This document shows positions 17,913 to 27,800 of a stretch of 64,000 nucleotides of DNA, in pieces. Every line of letters begins with the position of its first letter. Position 1 is the first letter of the stretch. This DNA comes from Chloroflexi bacterium OLB13 (GTDB lineage: Bacteria; Chloroflexota; Anaerolineae; Aggregatilineales; Phototrophicaceae). The translations under genes were made by a program, and so were the position numbers. The stretch lies in contig JZRA01000009.1 in NCBI GenBank assembly GCA_001567485.1, positions 83,799-147,798 of the forward strand, written 5' to 3'. The notes beneath the pieces are model-generated. The model was not told the DNA's origin, did not search any database, and saw only the letters and a list, made by a program, of their open reading frames with translations.

Positions 17913-18761
17913 CTATCCCTTCACGCTGCCCGCCAGCAGGCCGCGGATGAAATACCGTCCCAGCAGGATGTACACAACCAGCGTCGGAAGGGCGGCCAGC
18001 AGCGCGGCGGCCATCTGCACGTTCCACTGGACGATCTGGCTGCCGCTCAAGTTCTGCAGCGCGACCGTGACCGTCGGCGTGCCCTGCGCGACCGTGACGC
18101 CGAATAGGAACTCGTTCCAAATCTGCGTGAACTGCCAGATGATCACGACCACAAACCCCGGCAGCGACAGCGGCAGCACGACGTGCCAGTACAGCCCGAA
18201 GAATCCGCATCCGTCGATTGCACCCGCTTCGAGCATCTCGTTGGGGACTTCGGCGTAGTAGTTGCGGAACACCAGCGTCGTGATCGGCAGCCCGTAGACG
18301 ACATGCACGAGAATCAGCCCCGGCAGGCTGTCGTACAGGCCGATGGAGCTGAGGAACTGCACCAGCGGGATCAGGATCGCTTGATACGGGATGAACATGC
18401 CGAACAGCATGAGCGGGAACAGGATGTTTGCGCCGGGGAAGCGCCACTTGCTCAAGACGTAGCCGTTGAGCGACCCGAGCACCGACGAGAGGATCGTCGC
18501 CGGGATGACGAGCAGGAAGCTGTTGGTCAGGCCGGGGGCCAACACTTGCAGCGCCTGCCCGTAACTTTCGAGCGAAAAGCTGCTTGGGAACTGCCACATG
18601 GTCGAGATGCTGACCTCGGCGGGGTTCTTGAAGCCGGTCATCAGCACCATATAGACCGGGATGAGGAAGATCGCGGCGAATAGGATCAGCAGGCCGTAGA
18701 TCACGAAGCGGCTGAGGGACATGCTGCGCTGTTGGAGGGCAGGACGGGATGCGGTGGTCAT
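17913..18761 (-). CDS. Carbohydrate ABC transporter permease, MalG type
   Basis: 282 residues from the ATG at 18761, which overlaps the previous permease stop by 4 bases. Six hydrophobic helices; the first is [20 protein letters not shown]. The EAA loop region reads [20 protein letters not shown]. The C-terminus [13 protein letters not shown] is typical of CUT1 MalG-like permeases. It is the partner of the 372-residue permease upstream. No ATPase gene is present in this operon. Confidence 0.93.
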   Translation of the reverse strand: MTTASRPALQQRSMSLSRFVIYGLLILFAAIFLIPVYMVLMTGFKNPAEVSISTMWQFPSSFSLESYGQALQVLAPGLTNSFLLVIPATILSSVLGSLNGYVLSKWRFPGANILFPLMLFGMFIPYQAILIPLVQFLSSIGLYDSLPGLILVHVVYGLPITTLVFRNYYAEVPNEMLEAGAIDGCGFFGLYWHVVLPLSLPGFVVVIIWQFTQIWNEFLFGVTVAQGTPTVTVALQNLSGSQIVQWNVQMAAALLAALPTLVVYILLGRYFIRGLLAGSVKG

Positions 18762-19876
18762 GCGTTCTTCTCCTGTGAGCGTAAGCTGCTGACGAGATAC
18801 GGGATAATCACGACGGCGACCATGATCAGCATGACCATCGCGATCGCCGCGCCGCGCCCGAACTGCTGACCGCGGAACGTCTCGAAGAACATGTTGAGGC
18901 CGGGCATGTCGATGTACAGGTTGTCGCCGCCGCCCATCACATACACCAGATCGAAGATTTTGAGCGAGATATGGCCGAGGATAATCATCGCGCTCAGCGT
19001 GATCGGGGCCAGCAGCGGAAATACGACATAGCGGTAAACCCCGAACTCGGTGCAGCCGTCGACACGAGCCGCCTCGCGCAGTTCCTCGCTGATACCGCGC
19101 AAACCTGCCAGATACATCGCCATGGTGTAGCCGACCATCTGCCACCCCGCGGCGACGACGATGGCGATCAATGCGACGTTGAACCCCTTGACCTCATAGT
19201 TCGGGAAGCGCAGCGCGCTGGCATTACCCAACGTCAGGTACAGCGAGACGAGGATCGTCCCTGCCGCGACCAACGCCGGCGCCGTGCCGCGTGTGCGCGA
19301 CCAGCGCAGCAGCGCCCAGATCAGCACGATCGCCAGCACGACGTAGACGACGATGACCGGCAAATCCTGCCAGTTGAACTGAAGCCATTGGTCTTCGCTG
19401 ATGAACCAGCGGAACGTCCCTTTCGGCAGGCCCACGACGGTCGGCAGCACGTTGATACCGGCGTCCGGGTTGAACAGCCACTTCCATACGACGCCGGTCA
19501 CGACGAACGAGAGCGCCATCGGGAACAGGAAGATCGTGCGGAACACAGCTTCGCCGCGAATCTTCTGGTCGAGCAGGATCGCCAGCAGCATGCCGATCGC
19601 CAGACAAACGCCGATGAACATCGCCGTGAAGAACACGGTATTGACGACGTCTGTCCGGAAGCGCGAGTCGAGCAGGCCGGTGAACAAATCATTGTAATTC
19701 TTCAACCCGACGTTGTTGGCCGGTGTACCCACCAGCCGCTGCATCGCGCTTGAGTCGGTGAGCGATGTCGCAAGGGTCGACCCGATAAATCCGTAAACAA
19801 AGATGCCGAGCAGTATCAACGAGGGCAGCAGCATAAAGAATGCGATGAGGCGGTCACGCCGACTTTGACCGATCAC
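18758..19876 (-). CDS. Carbohydrate ABC transporter permease, MalF type, with extra membrane insert
   Basis: 372 residues, longer than the usual 290-310. The normal N-terminal helix is [20 protein letters not shown] and the EAA loop is [20 protein letters not shown]. Between about residues 170 and 225 there is an additional hydrophobic pair, [20 protein letters not shown] and a second helix ending VSLYLTLGN. This gives about eight membrane segments, as in some MalF-like proteins. It pairs with the MalG-type protein downstream. Confidence 0.92.
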   Translation of the reverse strand: MIGQSRRDRLIAFFMLLPSLILLGIFVYGFIGSTLATSLTDSSAMQRLVGTPANNVGLKNYNDLFTGLLDSRFRTDVVNTVFFTAMFIGVCLAIGMLLAILLDQKIRGEAVFRTIFLFPMALSFVVTGVVWKWLFNPDAGINVLPTVVGLPKGTFRWFISEDQWLQFNWQDLPVIVVYVVLAIVLIWALLRWSRTRGTAPALVAAGTILVSLYLTLGNASALRFPNYEVKGFNVALIAIVVAAGWQMVGYTMAMYLAGLRGISEELREAARVDGCTEFGVYRYVVFPLLAPITLSAMIILGHISLKIFDLVYVMGGGDNLYIDMPGLNMFFETFRGQQFGRGAAIAMVMLIMVAVVIIPYLVSSLRSQEKNA

Positions 19877-19908
19877 GTCAAGCTCCTTCCAGTCGCAGTG
19901 AGAATAGA

Positions 19909-19945
19909 CAGCGTCCTGCGAGCCAAGCAGACTCGCAGGACGCTG
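19909..19945 (-). promoter_or_regulatory. Intra-operon hairpin after the second CUT1 binding-protein gene
   Basis: A perfect 14-bp stem, CAGCGTCCTGCGAG (19909-19922) and CTCGCAGGACGCTG (19932-19945), with a 9-base loop. It lies in the 101-base gap between the binding-protein stop and the permease start. On the minus strand it is followed by TCTATTCTC, which is only weakly U-rich. Probable partial terminator or mRNA stabiliser. Confidence 0.65.
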
Positions 19946-19977
19946 CGACTTACATCATCAGGCCAGCAGGGCGTGTG

Positions 19978-21252
19978 TTACTGAACCATGCCAGTCTGCA
20001 GCGCGAGGACTGCCGTGTTGGCAGACGCCGTCGCCGAGTCGTGATCGCCTTGGAAGCCTGCGATGATGGCTGCGAAGCCGTTGCTGAACGCCGGCGGCGC
20101 GACCAGACCGTGCGCCTGCGAACCCACGATGGCGTTCGATGTCCAGTCCGAGTACGCGTCTTGGAAGTACGCGTTGTACAGCTCGGAGTTATCGATCTGC
20201 GCGGTCGTGTTGGCGGGCAGCGATCCCTTGAGCGGGTTGAAGATGTCCTGCGCCTCAGCGGTGCCGAGGAAGCTCAGCCATGCGCGCACGGCGCCGGGGT
20301 TCGCGACGCCCTTCGGCAAGCCGAAGGTGTCCGACAGCATCATGAAGGCGCCGTCCGTGCCGGGGGAAGCAGCCCACGCGAAGCCGGTGCCGGGTTCGAG
20401 CGCGAGGTCGACAAGGAAGTAGCCGGCGGCCCAGTCACCCATGATGTTGAAGGCGGCTTCGCCATCCGCAACACGGCGGGACGCATCCTGCCAGCTCAGC
20501 GCGTTCATGTCGTCGTTGGCGCAGTCCAGCACCTTGCCGTAGGTATCCCATACCGCAACCGCTTCGGGGCTGGTCCAGCTCGTCGAACCGTTCCACAGGC
20601 CGTTGTAGCCGTCAACGCCCAACACGCCGAGCGCGACGCTTTCCCACAGGTGCGCCTGAGTCCAGTTCTCGCCGACGGACAGCGGAGTCACGTCCTTCGC
20701 CTGCAGGGCCGGGCAGGTCACGTTGACAAACTCGTCCCACGTCGCCGGCACGGTGACGCCCCACTCTTCGAGCTTGGCGGGGACGTACCACATCACGTTC
20801 GAACGGTGGATGTTGACCGGCACGACGTAGATGTTGCCCTCATCGTCGGTGATCAGGTCAAGCAGACCTTCGGGGAACTGGTCGAGCCAGCCGTTCGCTT
20901 CGTAGATGTCGTTCAGCGGCTCCATCAGGCCCGCGGCGACCCACAGCGCGTTCAGTTCTTCACCGGCGTGCACTTGGAACGTGTCAGGCGGGTTGCCACC
21001 CAACATGCGCGAGGTGAGGACGGCGCGGGCGTTCACACCCGAACCTCCGGCGACCGCGGCGTTGATGACGTTGACCTCTGGATACAGTTCCTTGAAACGT
21101 GCGATCAGCGCGTTGAGGCCGGCCTCTTCACCGCCGCCCGTCCACCACGAGAAAATCTCAAGATCGCCGCTCGGCGCATCTTGTGCCGAGGCGAAGCCAA
21201 AAGAGGCCATCACCACGGCAATTACAAGCAACAACGATACTCTGGCCTTCAT
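19978..21252 (-). CDS. Carbohydrate ABC transporter substrate-binding protein (family 1)
   Basis: 424 residues. The signal peptide MKARVSLLLVIAVVMASFGF ends FASAQD. The mature protein has the CUT1 sugar-binder pattern: LEIFSWWTGGGEEAGLNALI, RFKELYPEVNVINAAVAGGS, PPDTFQVHAGEELNALW and AAFNIMGDWAAGYF. The WWTGGGEE start resembles glucose/mannose-binding proteins of thermophilic bacteria. AGGAG lies before the ATG. It heads the permease and lactonase operon and follows the beta-mannosidase gene, so a manno-oligosaccharide or related sugar is a reasonable but unproven substrate. Confidence 0.93.
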   Translation of the reverse strand: MKARVSLLLVIAVVMASFGFASAQDAPSGDLEIFSWWTGGGEEAGLNALIARFKELYPEVNVINAAVAGGSGVNARAVLTSRMLGGNPPDTFQVHAGEELNALWVAAGLMEPLNDIYEANGWLDQFPEGLLDLITDDEGNIYVVPVNIHRSNVMWYVPAKLEEWGVTVPATWDEFVNVTCPALQAKDVTPLSVGENWTQAHLWESVALGVLGVDGYNGLWNGSTSWTSPEAVAVWDTYGKVLDCANDDMNALSWQDASRRVADGEAAFNIMGDWAAGYFLVDLALEPGTGFAWAASPGTDGAFMMLSDTFGLPKGVANPGAVRAWLSFLGTAEAQDIFNPLKGSLPANTTAQIDNSELYNAYFQDAYSDWTSNAIVGSQAHGLVAPPAFSNGFAAIIAGFQGDHDSATASANTAVLALQTGMVQ

Positions 21253-21315
21253 CAGAGAATTCTCCTCTCATCGAACGACTGAACCGGGGCAATGTTTTGC
21301 CACCCCGTCTCCCCT

Positions 21316-21357
21316 AATGTAACGCCGCGGATGAATCAGTGTCAAGCGCTGGTAACA
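21316..21357 (-). promoter_or_regulatory. Predicted promoter of the second CUT1 operon with overlapping LacI-like site
   Basis: On the minus strand, -35 TTGACA (21340-21345) is a perfect match and -10 TACATT (21316-21321) follows with an 18-base spacer. The imperfect palindrome TGTCAAGCGCTGGTAACA (21340-21357) covers the -35. Its TGT...ACA ends and central GCGC resemble LacI/GalR-family operators, but the half-sites match only partly. No LacI-family gene is in the window. Confidence 0.5.
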
Positions 21358-21372
21358 CCTATGAAAACTTGA

Positions 21373-21417
21373 AGGGGCGATACCCGTCGACCTGTGATCT
21401 TTGACGGTATCGCCCCT
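21373..21417 (-). terminator. Terminator of the beta-mannosidase gene
   Basis: A perfect 12-bp stem, AGGGGCGATACC (21373-21384) and GGTATCGCCCCT (21406-21417), with a 21-base loop. On the minus strand it is followed by TCAAGTTTTC. It separates the mannosidase from the importer promoter just downstream. Confidence 0.65.
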
Positions 21418-21471
21418 ATGACATTCAAACCGATGCACGCTGATTCCGACGCATCGGCCGCGCCGGAACGA

Positions 21472-23940
21472 TCATGAGCGGTACGTGTCGACCAGCGACC
21501 GCACGCTGAGCCGCTGGCCCGCCTCGGCGACCGACATCCCCTCCGGCAGTTGGAGTTCGATGAGCGCGGGCCGGCCTGCGCGCAGGTGCATGAAGTTGTC
21601 GGAGAACTTGGCCCCGGGCAGTTCGAGCCATACGAACAGCGCCGGCACGTCAACGCTGATCGAGACGGCGGCGCGGCCGTTGTCCAGCGGCGAGATGTCG
21701 ACTTGATACGCCGGGCTGGGCAGCGCGAGATGCTTGGGCCGGCTCATGGTCAGCAGGTTGGTTGAAACGACGGCATCATCCAAGTGCAGCTCCAGCCATA
21801 CGATGACCTCGCGCGTGGGCTGAATGCCGCCGACTGTCTGAACCAGTGCGCTGCTGCGCGGCGCAATCTGAACCGGATAAAAGTTCTCGGCAAGGACACG
21901 TCCGTTCAGGTCGGTGACCGTGCAGACCACCGTGCCGTTCACCGGTTCGCCGAGGTCGCTGGTGACGTAAACTTCGACCGTCGACTGCGCCGTGTCTTCG
22001 ACGCCGGAGACCAGCAGCGGCGCGTAGAAGCGACGCGCGACGTAATGCAGCGCCTTCCAATTGCCCTTCCAGTCCAGTGACGACCAGCTTGGCGCCGGCC
22101 ACATATCGTTGTGCTGCCAATAGAGCGTCCCCATCGTCACCGGCATGTTGCGCCGCCAATGCTCGACGGCATATTTCATCGCCAGCGCCTGTAGAATTTG
22201 GCTGAGCCATAACGTCGCGTCGAACGACGTAGGCAGCCGGAACCAGTCGAGCATGTAGTGGATGATCGTGCTGTTGCCGATGCCGCTGCGCTGATGGTGC
22301 TCCATCACGTAGCTGGTGATGTTGCGGTCGCCGGGCAGCGTGAACTCGGCCACGGTAGTGGGTTCTGGAAATGACTGGAAGCCGAACTCGCTGACGAACC
22401 GGTCAAAGCGGGTGCGGTACCACTCATACGGCCTCTTGCCATGCCACACGCCCCACAAATGCGTATCGCCGCAGGTCGGATTGCTGTGGTCGGCGCGGTC
22501 GCCGAGCGGCGTGTGCGGGCTGCCGGGCCAGTAGGCGCGCTGCGGATCCAGCTCGCGCACCAGCGACGGAAGCAGTTCGTCGAACAGCCGGCTGTAGTCT
22601 TCCCAGCTCATCGATTCCTGCCATCCGGGGCTGTCGGGCATGCCTTGCTCGATCTCGTTATTGCCGCACCACAGCGCCAGACAGGCGTGATGCCGGAGCC
22701 GCCGGATGTTGTCCTTCGCCTCCGCTGTGACGTTCGCCATGAACTCGGCGTCGAAACTGGGATACGTGCCGCACGAGAAGATGAAGTCCTGCCATACTGT
22801 GATGCCGTGCCGGTCGCAAGCATCGAAGAACGGATCATGTTCGTAGATTCCGCCGCCCCATGCCCGCAGCATGTTCATATTGGCGTCGGCCGCGGCCTGA
22901 ATGAGCCGGTCGTAGTCGCGGGGTTGAGGCTCCCACGGATACGGGCTGGCGGGAATCCAGTTCGCGCCTTTAGCGAAGAACGGCACGCCGTTGCATGCGA
23001 AATAGAACGACTCGCCGATCTCGTCGGGGTGGCGTTCGAGCGTGAGCGTGCGCAGGCCGATTGCGCGTGTCCACGTGTCGAGTGTACTGCTCCCGCTGTG
23101 AAGCTCGACGGTAACATCGTAGAGTGGATGCCGTCCCATGCCGTTGGGCCACCAGAGATGGGGATTCTCGACGGTTAGCGTGGCGGTCGCCGTTCCGTCA
23201 GCGCGGAGGCCTACCGCAGCTTGAGCGACGGCGCTTCCATCGAGCGAGACGCGAACGCTGGCGTTGAGCGCAGGCGAGCCGATGCGCTCTGCGCCGATGT
23301 TCACCGTGAGCGTCACCTTGCCGTCGTGGTGGTCTTGCAGCAGCCGTACATCGCTCAACCGGGCGGTGCTGAACGCGACCAGCTCGATATCGCGCCAGAT
23401 GCCAGCGGTGACCAACTTGGGGCCCCAGTCCCAGCCGAAGTTGCACGGCTCCTTGCGAATCCAAGCGCCGCTGTTGATGCGCATTGGCTCGACCCAGCCC
23501 GCCATTTCGCCCTTCTCAGCGTCCATCTTGCGGACAAACGACATCGCCGCGTCAAAGTCGACGCGGATCGTGTTCTCACCTGCGGCGAGTACGTGCTTCA
23601 CGTCGAACTCCCACCGCCGGAACATATTGTCGGCGCGGCCGATCAAGACGCCGTTCATGGTTACGGTCGCTAGTGTGTCCAGTCCGTGACAGCGCAGAAG
23701 CACGCGCTCGTGTTCGAGTAGGGCCGGTTCGACGACGAACGAGCTGGCGTACGTCCAATCGGTCTCGCCGATCCACATCAGGCGTTTCTCATTGTCGCGG
23801 AAGAACGGGTCTTCCACCGCTCCAGCGGCGATGAGGTCGGTATGCACACAACCCGGTACGGTAGCGGGGTAGGTGTGAGCCTCGCCCCGCTTAGAGAGCG
23901 TCCATCCGCCGTTCAAGCTTTGCACGATCACGTCAAACAT
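21472..23940 (-). CDS. Glycoside hydrolase family 2, beta-mannosidase
   Basis: 822 residues, the normal length for GH2 beta-mannosidases. The N-terminal sugar-binding domain has PATVPGCVHTDLIAAGAVED and the classical IGETDWTYASSF. The TIM barrel holds MNMLRAWGGGIYEHDPFFDA, then the acid/base Glu in LALWCGNNEIEQG and the nucleophile Glu in RFVSEFGFQSFPEP. No signal peptide is visible, so it should act in the cytoplasm on imported beta-mannosides. It is transcribed on its own unit between a promoter at 23956-23983 and a strong terminator, immediately upstream of a sugar importer. Confidence 0.95.
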   Translation of the reverse strand: MFDVIVQSLNGGWTLSKRGEAHTYPATVPGCVHTDLIAAGAVEDPFFRDNEKRLMWIGETDWTYASSFVVEPALLEHERVLLRCHGLDTLATVTMNGVLIGRADNMFRRWEFDVKHVLAAGENTIRVDFDAAMSFVRKMDAEKGEMAGWVEPMRINSGAWIRKEPCNFGWDWGPKLVTAGIWRDIELVAFSTARLSDVRLLQDHHDGKVTLTVNIGAERIGSPALNASVRVSLDGSAVAQAAVGLRADGTATATLTVENPHLWWPNGMGRHPLYDVTVELHSGSSTLDTWTRAIGLRTLTLERHPDEIGESFYFACNGVPFFAKGANWIPASPYPWEPQPRDYDRLIQAAADANMNMLRAWGGGIYEHDPFFDACDRHGITVWQDFIFSCGTYPSFDAEFMANVTAEAKDNIRRLRHHACLALWCGNNEIEQGMPDSPGWQESMSWEDYSRLFDELLPSLVRELDPQRAYWPGSPHTPLGDRADHSNPTCGDTHLWGVWHGKRPYEWYRTRFDRFVSEFGFQSFPEPTTVAEFTLPGDRNITSYVMEHHQRSGIGNSTIIHYMLDWFRLPTSFDATLWLSQILQALAMKYAVEHWRRNMPVTMGTLYWQHNDMWPAPSWSSLDWKGNWKALHYVARRFYAPLLVSGVEDTAQSTVEVYVTSDLGEPVNGTVVCTVTDLNGRVLAENFYPVQIAPRSSALVQTVGGIQPTREVIVWLELHLDDAVVSTNLLTMSRPKHLALPSPAYQVDISPLDNGRAAVSISVDVPALFVWLELPGAKFSDNFMHLRAGRPALIELQLPEGMSVAEAGQRLSVRSLVDTYRS

Positions 23941-23955
23941 CCTTTGGTTGCTGCG

Positions 23956-23983
23956 CGTATACGGGACAACGCGCCCCTATCAA
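23956..23983 (-). promoter_or_regulatory. Predicted promoter of the beta-mannosidase gene
   Basis: Minus-strand -35 TTGATA (23978-23983), 16-base spacer and -10 TATACG (23956-23961). The ATG at 23940 would lie only about 8 bases after transcription start, so the message is nearly leaderless; AAAGG directly abuts the ATG. Confidence 0.4.
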
Positions 23984-24010
23984 GGGTACATCGCGGCGCG
24001 TGTTCCGGCA

Positions 24011-24625
24011 TCAGCCGTTAGACGTATTGTCCAACATCTCTGCTGAGACGATCCAGCCGGGGCCTTTGACACGATAGAGCGCATACGGCCGATCGGCCTC
24101 CAGCTCCCACAGCCGGTGATCGTCTTCGGTGGCAAGCCCGCTGATCGCATGATCGCCGAGCATCAAGTACTCGCGTTCGCCGTCGGATTGGCGAGTCAGC
24201 ACACCCTCGATTCGCTCGACCTGCGCGTTCGGGAGCGACAGCCCCGCGCCTGAGACGGCGTTGCGCATCCGCTGGCGTAGGCTGGAGGCAAACTCGCGCC
24301 GGCGCATCCGCCGGTGCAGCAAGCCACGCGCTACCGTGAAGACGACCTGCGTGAGGATGAGGGTGAGCGTGACCCACGCCGTAATGATCAGGCACGTCGC
24401 GGCGGCGGCTGTGATGTGCAGCCCCGGTACGACGAGGAAGTAAAGAATCAGGCTGGTGAACAGGAAGCCGAGGCCAATCGCTGCGGCGGCGGCCCCTGAC
24501 ACGGCCCAATCCTGTTCGGCGGAAAGGCGGTGAATCTGCCGCCGCGACAGCCGACCCTCACGGTTGATGAGCAGATCATCCGGCGTGAAGCCGAATACGC
24601 CCTCCAGTTCGGATTGGTCGACCAT
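24011..24625 (-). CDS. Hypothetical membrane protein with two transmembrane helices
   Basis: 204 residues from the ATG at 24625, preferred over an upstream start because a GGGGGCAGG stretch precedes it. Residues about 40-65 and 75-100 form two hydrophobic helices (GAAAAAIGLGFLFTSLILYF and AATCLIITAWVTLTLILTQV). They are flanked by basic residues LLHRRMRRREFASSLRQRMR. The C-terminal half is soluble and mixed, with GEREYLMLGDHAISGLATED and RPYALYRVKGPGWIVSAEML. I recognise no family and no catalytic motif. It lies alone between the giant secreted-protein gene and the mannosidase gene. Confidence 0.7.
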   Translation of the reverse strand: MVDQSELEGVFGFTPDDLLINREGRLSRRQIHRLSAEQDWAVSGAAAAAIGLGFLFTSLILYFLVVPGLHITAAAATCLIITAWVTLTLILTQVVFTVARGLLHRRMRRREFASSLRQRMRNAVSGAGLSLPNAQVERIEGVLTRQSDGEREYLMLGDHAISGLATEDDHRLWELEADRPYALYRVKGPGWIVSAEMLDNTSNG

Positions 24626-24817
24626 ACCTGCCCCCTGAACGCGGCGATGATCTTTGCGGTGAGTGTAACACACAGCAGGGCCGGAGTCTCGACGGCACGC
24701 CTAAGCACGACGTTGAAAGCGATGTGTGATGAGTGGCTACCAGCCTTCACCGCTCGTGGAACCCTCTGAGGCGGAAGATTGGGTTTGCTGACTTTCGATA
24801 ACCTACTTTTAGAATCA

Positions 24818-24852
24818 CAACGCCCCTCACCGGCTGCCGATGAGGGGCGTTG
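24818..24852 (-). terminator. Terminator of the giant secreted-protein gene
   Basis: A perfect 12-bp stem, CAACGCCCCTCA (24818-24829) and TGAGGGGCGTTG (24841-24852), with an 11-base loop. It begins 23 bases after the stop codon. On the minus strand TGATTCTAAAAG follows, a poor U tract. Confidence 0.65.
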
Positions 24853-24874
24853 GCGCGATCAGCGCATTAGCGCA

Positions 24875-27800
24875 TTAGCGCGTGCTGGCGAGTTGATCGC
24901 CGGGGCAGACGTTCAGGTTCAGCCCACGGTTGACCCGCGCCGTCGTCGCGACGTTCGACGCGAGGATTTCCGGCCGTTCCTGCAGGAAGCTCGTCTGCAG
25001 GCCAAGGTCGATGTTCACCGCGTAACCTTCGCGGCTGGCGTTCTCTTCGCTCGGCGTCGACAGCGGATAGATATCGCTGCTGACCTCGAACGTCATCTGC
25101 ACGGCGTCGTTCTCGACCAACACCGGGCCGTCATCGATGGGCGACGCCTTGACCTCGAACAGGTTCGGGTCGCCGTCCACGTCGGAGGTGAAGATGATCG
25201 TGTCGTCGTCGCACAGCCAGTTGGGCGCGTAGTCGGCGATGGCGTTATCCGTGAGGTGGCGCGTCTTGCCAGTGGCGACTTCGTACACGTAGATGTCGAG
25301 GTCACCATCCGCGTCGGACTGGTACGCGATGTACCGGTCGCTCGGCGACCACACGGCGTTGGTGGCGTCACCCTCGGTGAACGCGACCCGGCCGGATCCG
25401 TTGAGGTTCATGATCTCGTACTGGCCGTCCGAGTCGGTCGTGGTGTAGCTGCGGAACGTGATCTTGTCCGAGTTGTTGGCGAACTGCGGCTCGACATCGT
25501 TGGTCTTGCCATCGCTCAGCTTGGTGATGACGCCGCTTTCGAGGTTCAGCATGTAGACCTGCCACATCCGCACGCCGTCTTCGTTGGGGGCGTCGCTCTG
25601 GAACACGATGCGCGACCCATCCGGTGACCAGTGTGCGTTGATGTCATGGCCGATGCTGTCGGTCAGCTGGAACTCGTCGCCGTTGCGCATGTCGATGGCG
25701 TACAGATCCCAGTTGCCGTTGCGGGTCGACTCGAACACCACGAAGTTGTTGGGGCCCCACACCGGATCGACCTCGTTGGAGAGCGCGCTGAAGGTGACGC
25801 GCATGACGCTCTCTGGGCCGCCGCCGCTGGTGGGCGCAACATACAGCTCCCAGTTGCCGTCACGGTTGCTCTGGAAGACGACCCACTTGTTGTCCGGCGA
25901 CAGGCTCGGCGACGAACTCTTGACGCTCTCGCTCAGGCCGTACGACAGGTTCTCCCGCACGGTCGTGCGCGTCACCTGATCGGCGCTGTCGAGGCGGAAG
26001 ATTTCCCAGCCTTCCAGTTCGTCGGTGTGATACACCTTGAACTCGGGGCAGCCGCGGCCGCAAGCCGGGCCGGCGGTCAACTGGCCGATGGCGGAGGTCT
26101 CGACATCGAGGTTCGGGAAGTCGACGGCCACGCCGCAGATCAGATCGGTCGTCGCCAGCGTCCCCAGATCGTCGGACACGAACGTGATCCCGGTGCCGGT
26201 ATCGGCATCGGCCGGCGCGTTCAGCGCAACCGATTCATCGGCGTCCAGTTCGAACGAGCCGCTGGTCAGCACGGATTGATCGGCGCTGGAGACGATGCTG
26301 TAGTTGATCGGGCCGGATGACGTCGATCCCGTGTTGGTCACGACGAAGCCGGCAGGCATGCCGCAGACGCCCTCGATGGTGAGGTCGGACGGCAGACCGA
26401 TCTCGGTGTCCTCGCACGTGCCGGATGACAGCAGCGTGGCGAGGAACCCGCCGCTGGACGACAGCGAGTAGGTGCCGAGCGGGTTCTGGCCGTCAAGCGT
26501 GATACCGAGCGACTCGCCCGCGCTGAGCTGGATGTCCTGCGTCAGCACGGTCTGGCCGTCGGCATCGACCACCGTCACGGTCTGCGGGAGCAGCATGTCG
26601 GTGCCGGTGTTGACGATCTGGAACGACGGCGTGGCAGCGCACACGTAGCTAGCGCTGAGGTTCGGGCTGGCGCACTGCGTGAGCGAGTCGATCGCCGTGC
26701 CGTAGCCAAGCATGTCGAACGTGTAGCTGTCGTACGGATTGAGTCCGGTCAGGTCGACGTTGATCGAGCCGCCCGCCGCCAGTGAGACGGAACCGCTGGC
26801 GACCGTGACGCTGCTGCTGTCGAGCACGTTCCACGGCTCGCTCTGCAGCGCGTCGCCTCCGGTGTTGGTTACGGTGATCGCTACCGGGTATCCGCAGACG
26901 TTGGTCGCCGTGTATTCCGGATACTCGCAGGTGTAGTCGATGGTCAGCGAGTCAGCGAAGCCGTTAGACACCAGCGTGTACGTGCCGTACGGGTCGTCGC
27001 CCGCAGGCTGCGTGAAGGTGAACGACTCACCGGTGTTGAGCAGGAGCGAACCGGAGTACACCACCTGACCGTCACGCAGGATGTCGAACGCCTGCGGCGA
27101 CAGCATCGGCGAGCCGTTGTTGGTGATCGTGAAGTAGCGCGGCGCCGTGCATGCCGAACCCGGCTCGAAGTCCGGCTGGCCGCAGTCGTGCGCTACGTTC
27201 AGGGTAGCGGCGAACCCGTTGGTGACGAAGGTGTATTCGCCGTATGGGTTCAGGCCGTTTGGCGCGGTCACATCGACGCTCGCGCCGCCCGCCACGGTGA
27301 ACGTCGCGGTGCGCACGACCGTCGTGCCTTGCAGGATTTGATAGGACTGGTTGGTCAGCATGTCGCCGCCGGTGTTCGAGATCGTGAACCGGCGCGGTTC
27401 GCTGCACACGCCCGACACGGACAGGGCCGGGTTGGCGCAGTCGTGCGGCTGATTGATCGTCGAAGCGAAGCCACTGGTGATGAACGTGTACTGGGCATAC
27501 GGGTCAATCGACGTGGGCAGCGAGACGGTCAGCGGGAAGCTGGTCGCGCTTGAGAACGTGCCGGAGACGACCACGGCGCCACTGCCGTCCTGCACCTCGT
27601 AAGGCTGCGACTCGAGGATCGGGCCGCCGGTGTTGGAGACCGTGAACGCACGCGGCCACGAGCAGACACCCGCCGCTGTCAGCACGGGCTGCTGGCACGA
27701 GTCCGAGACGTTGAGGGTCGAGGCGAAGCCTGTCGTCGAGAACGTGTACGTGTCGTACGGGTTCAGGCCATTAGGCACGTTGATAACCGTGCTGCCACCG

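Noticed and set aside
19975..21282. 435-codon plus-strand frame opposite the binding-protein gene
   Set aside because: No motif and antisense composition; the minus-strand frame is an unmistakable sugar-binding protein.
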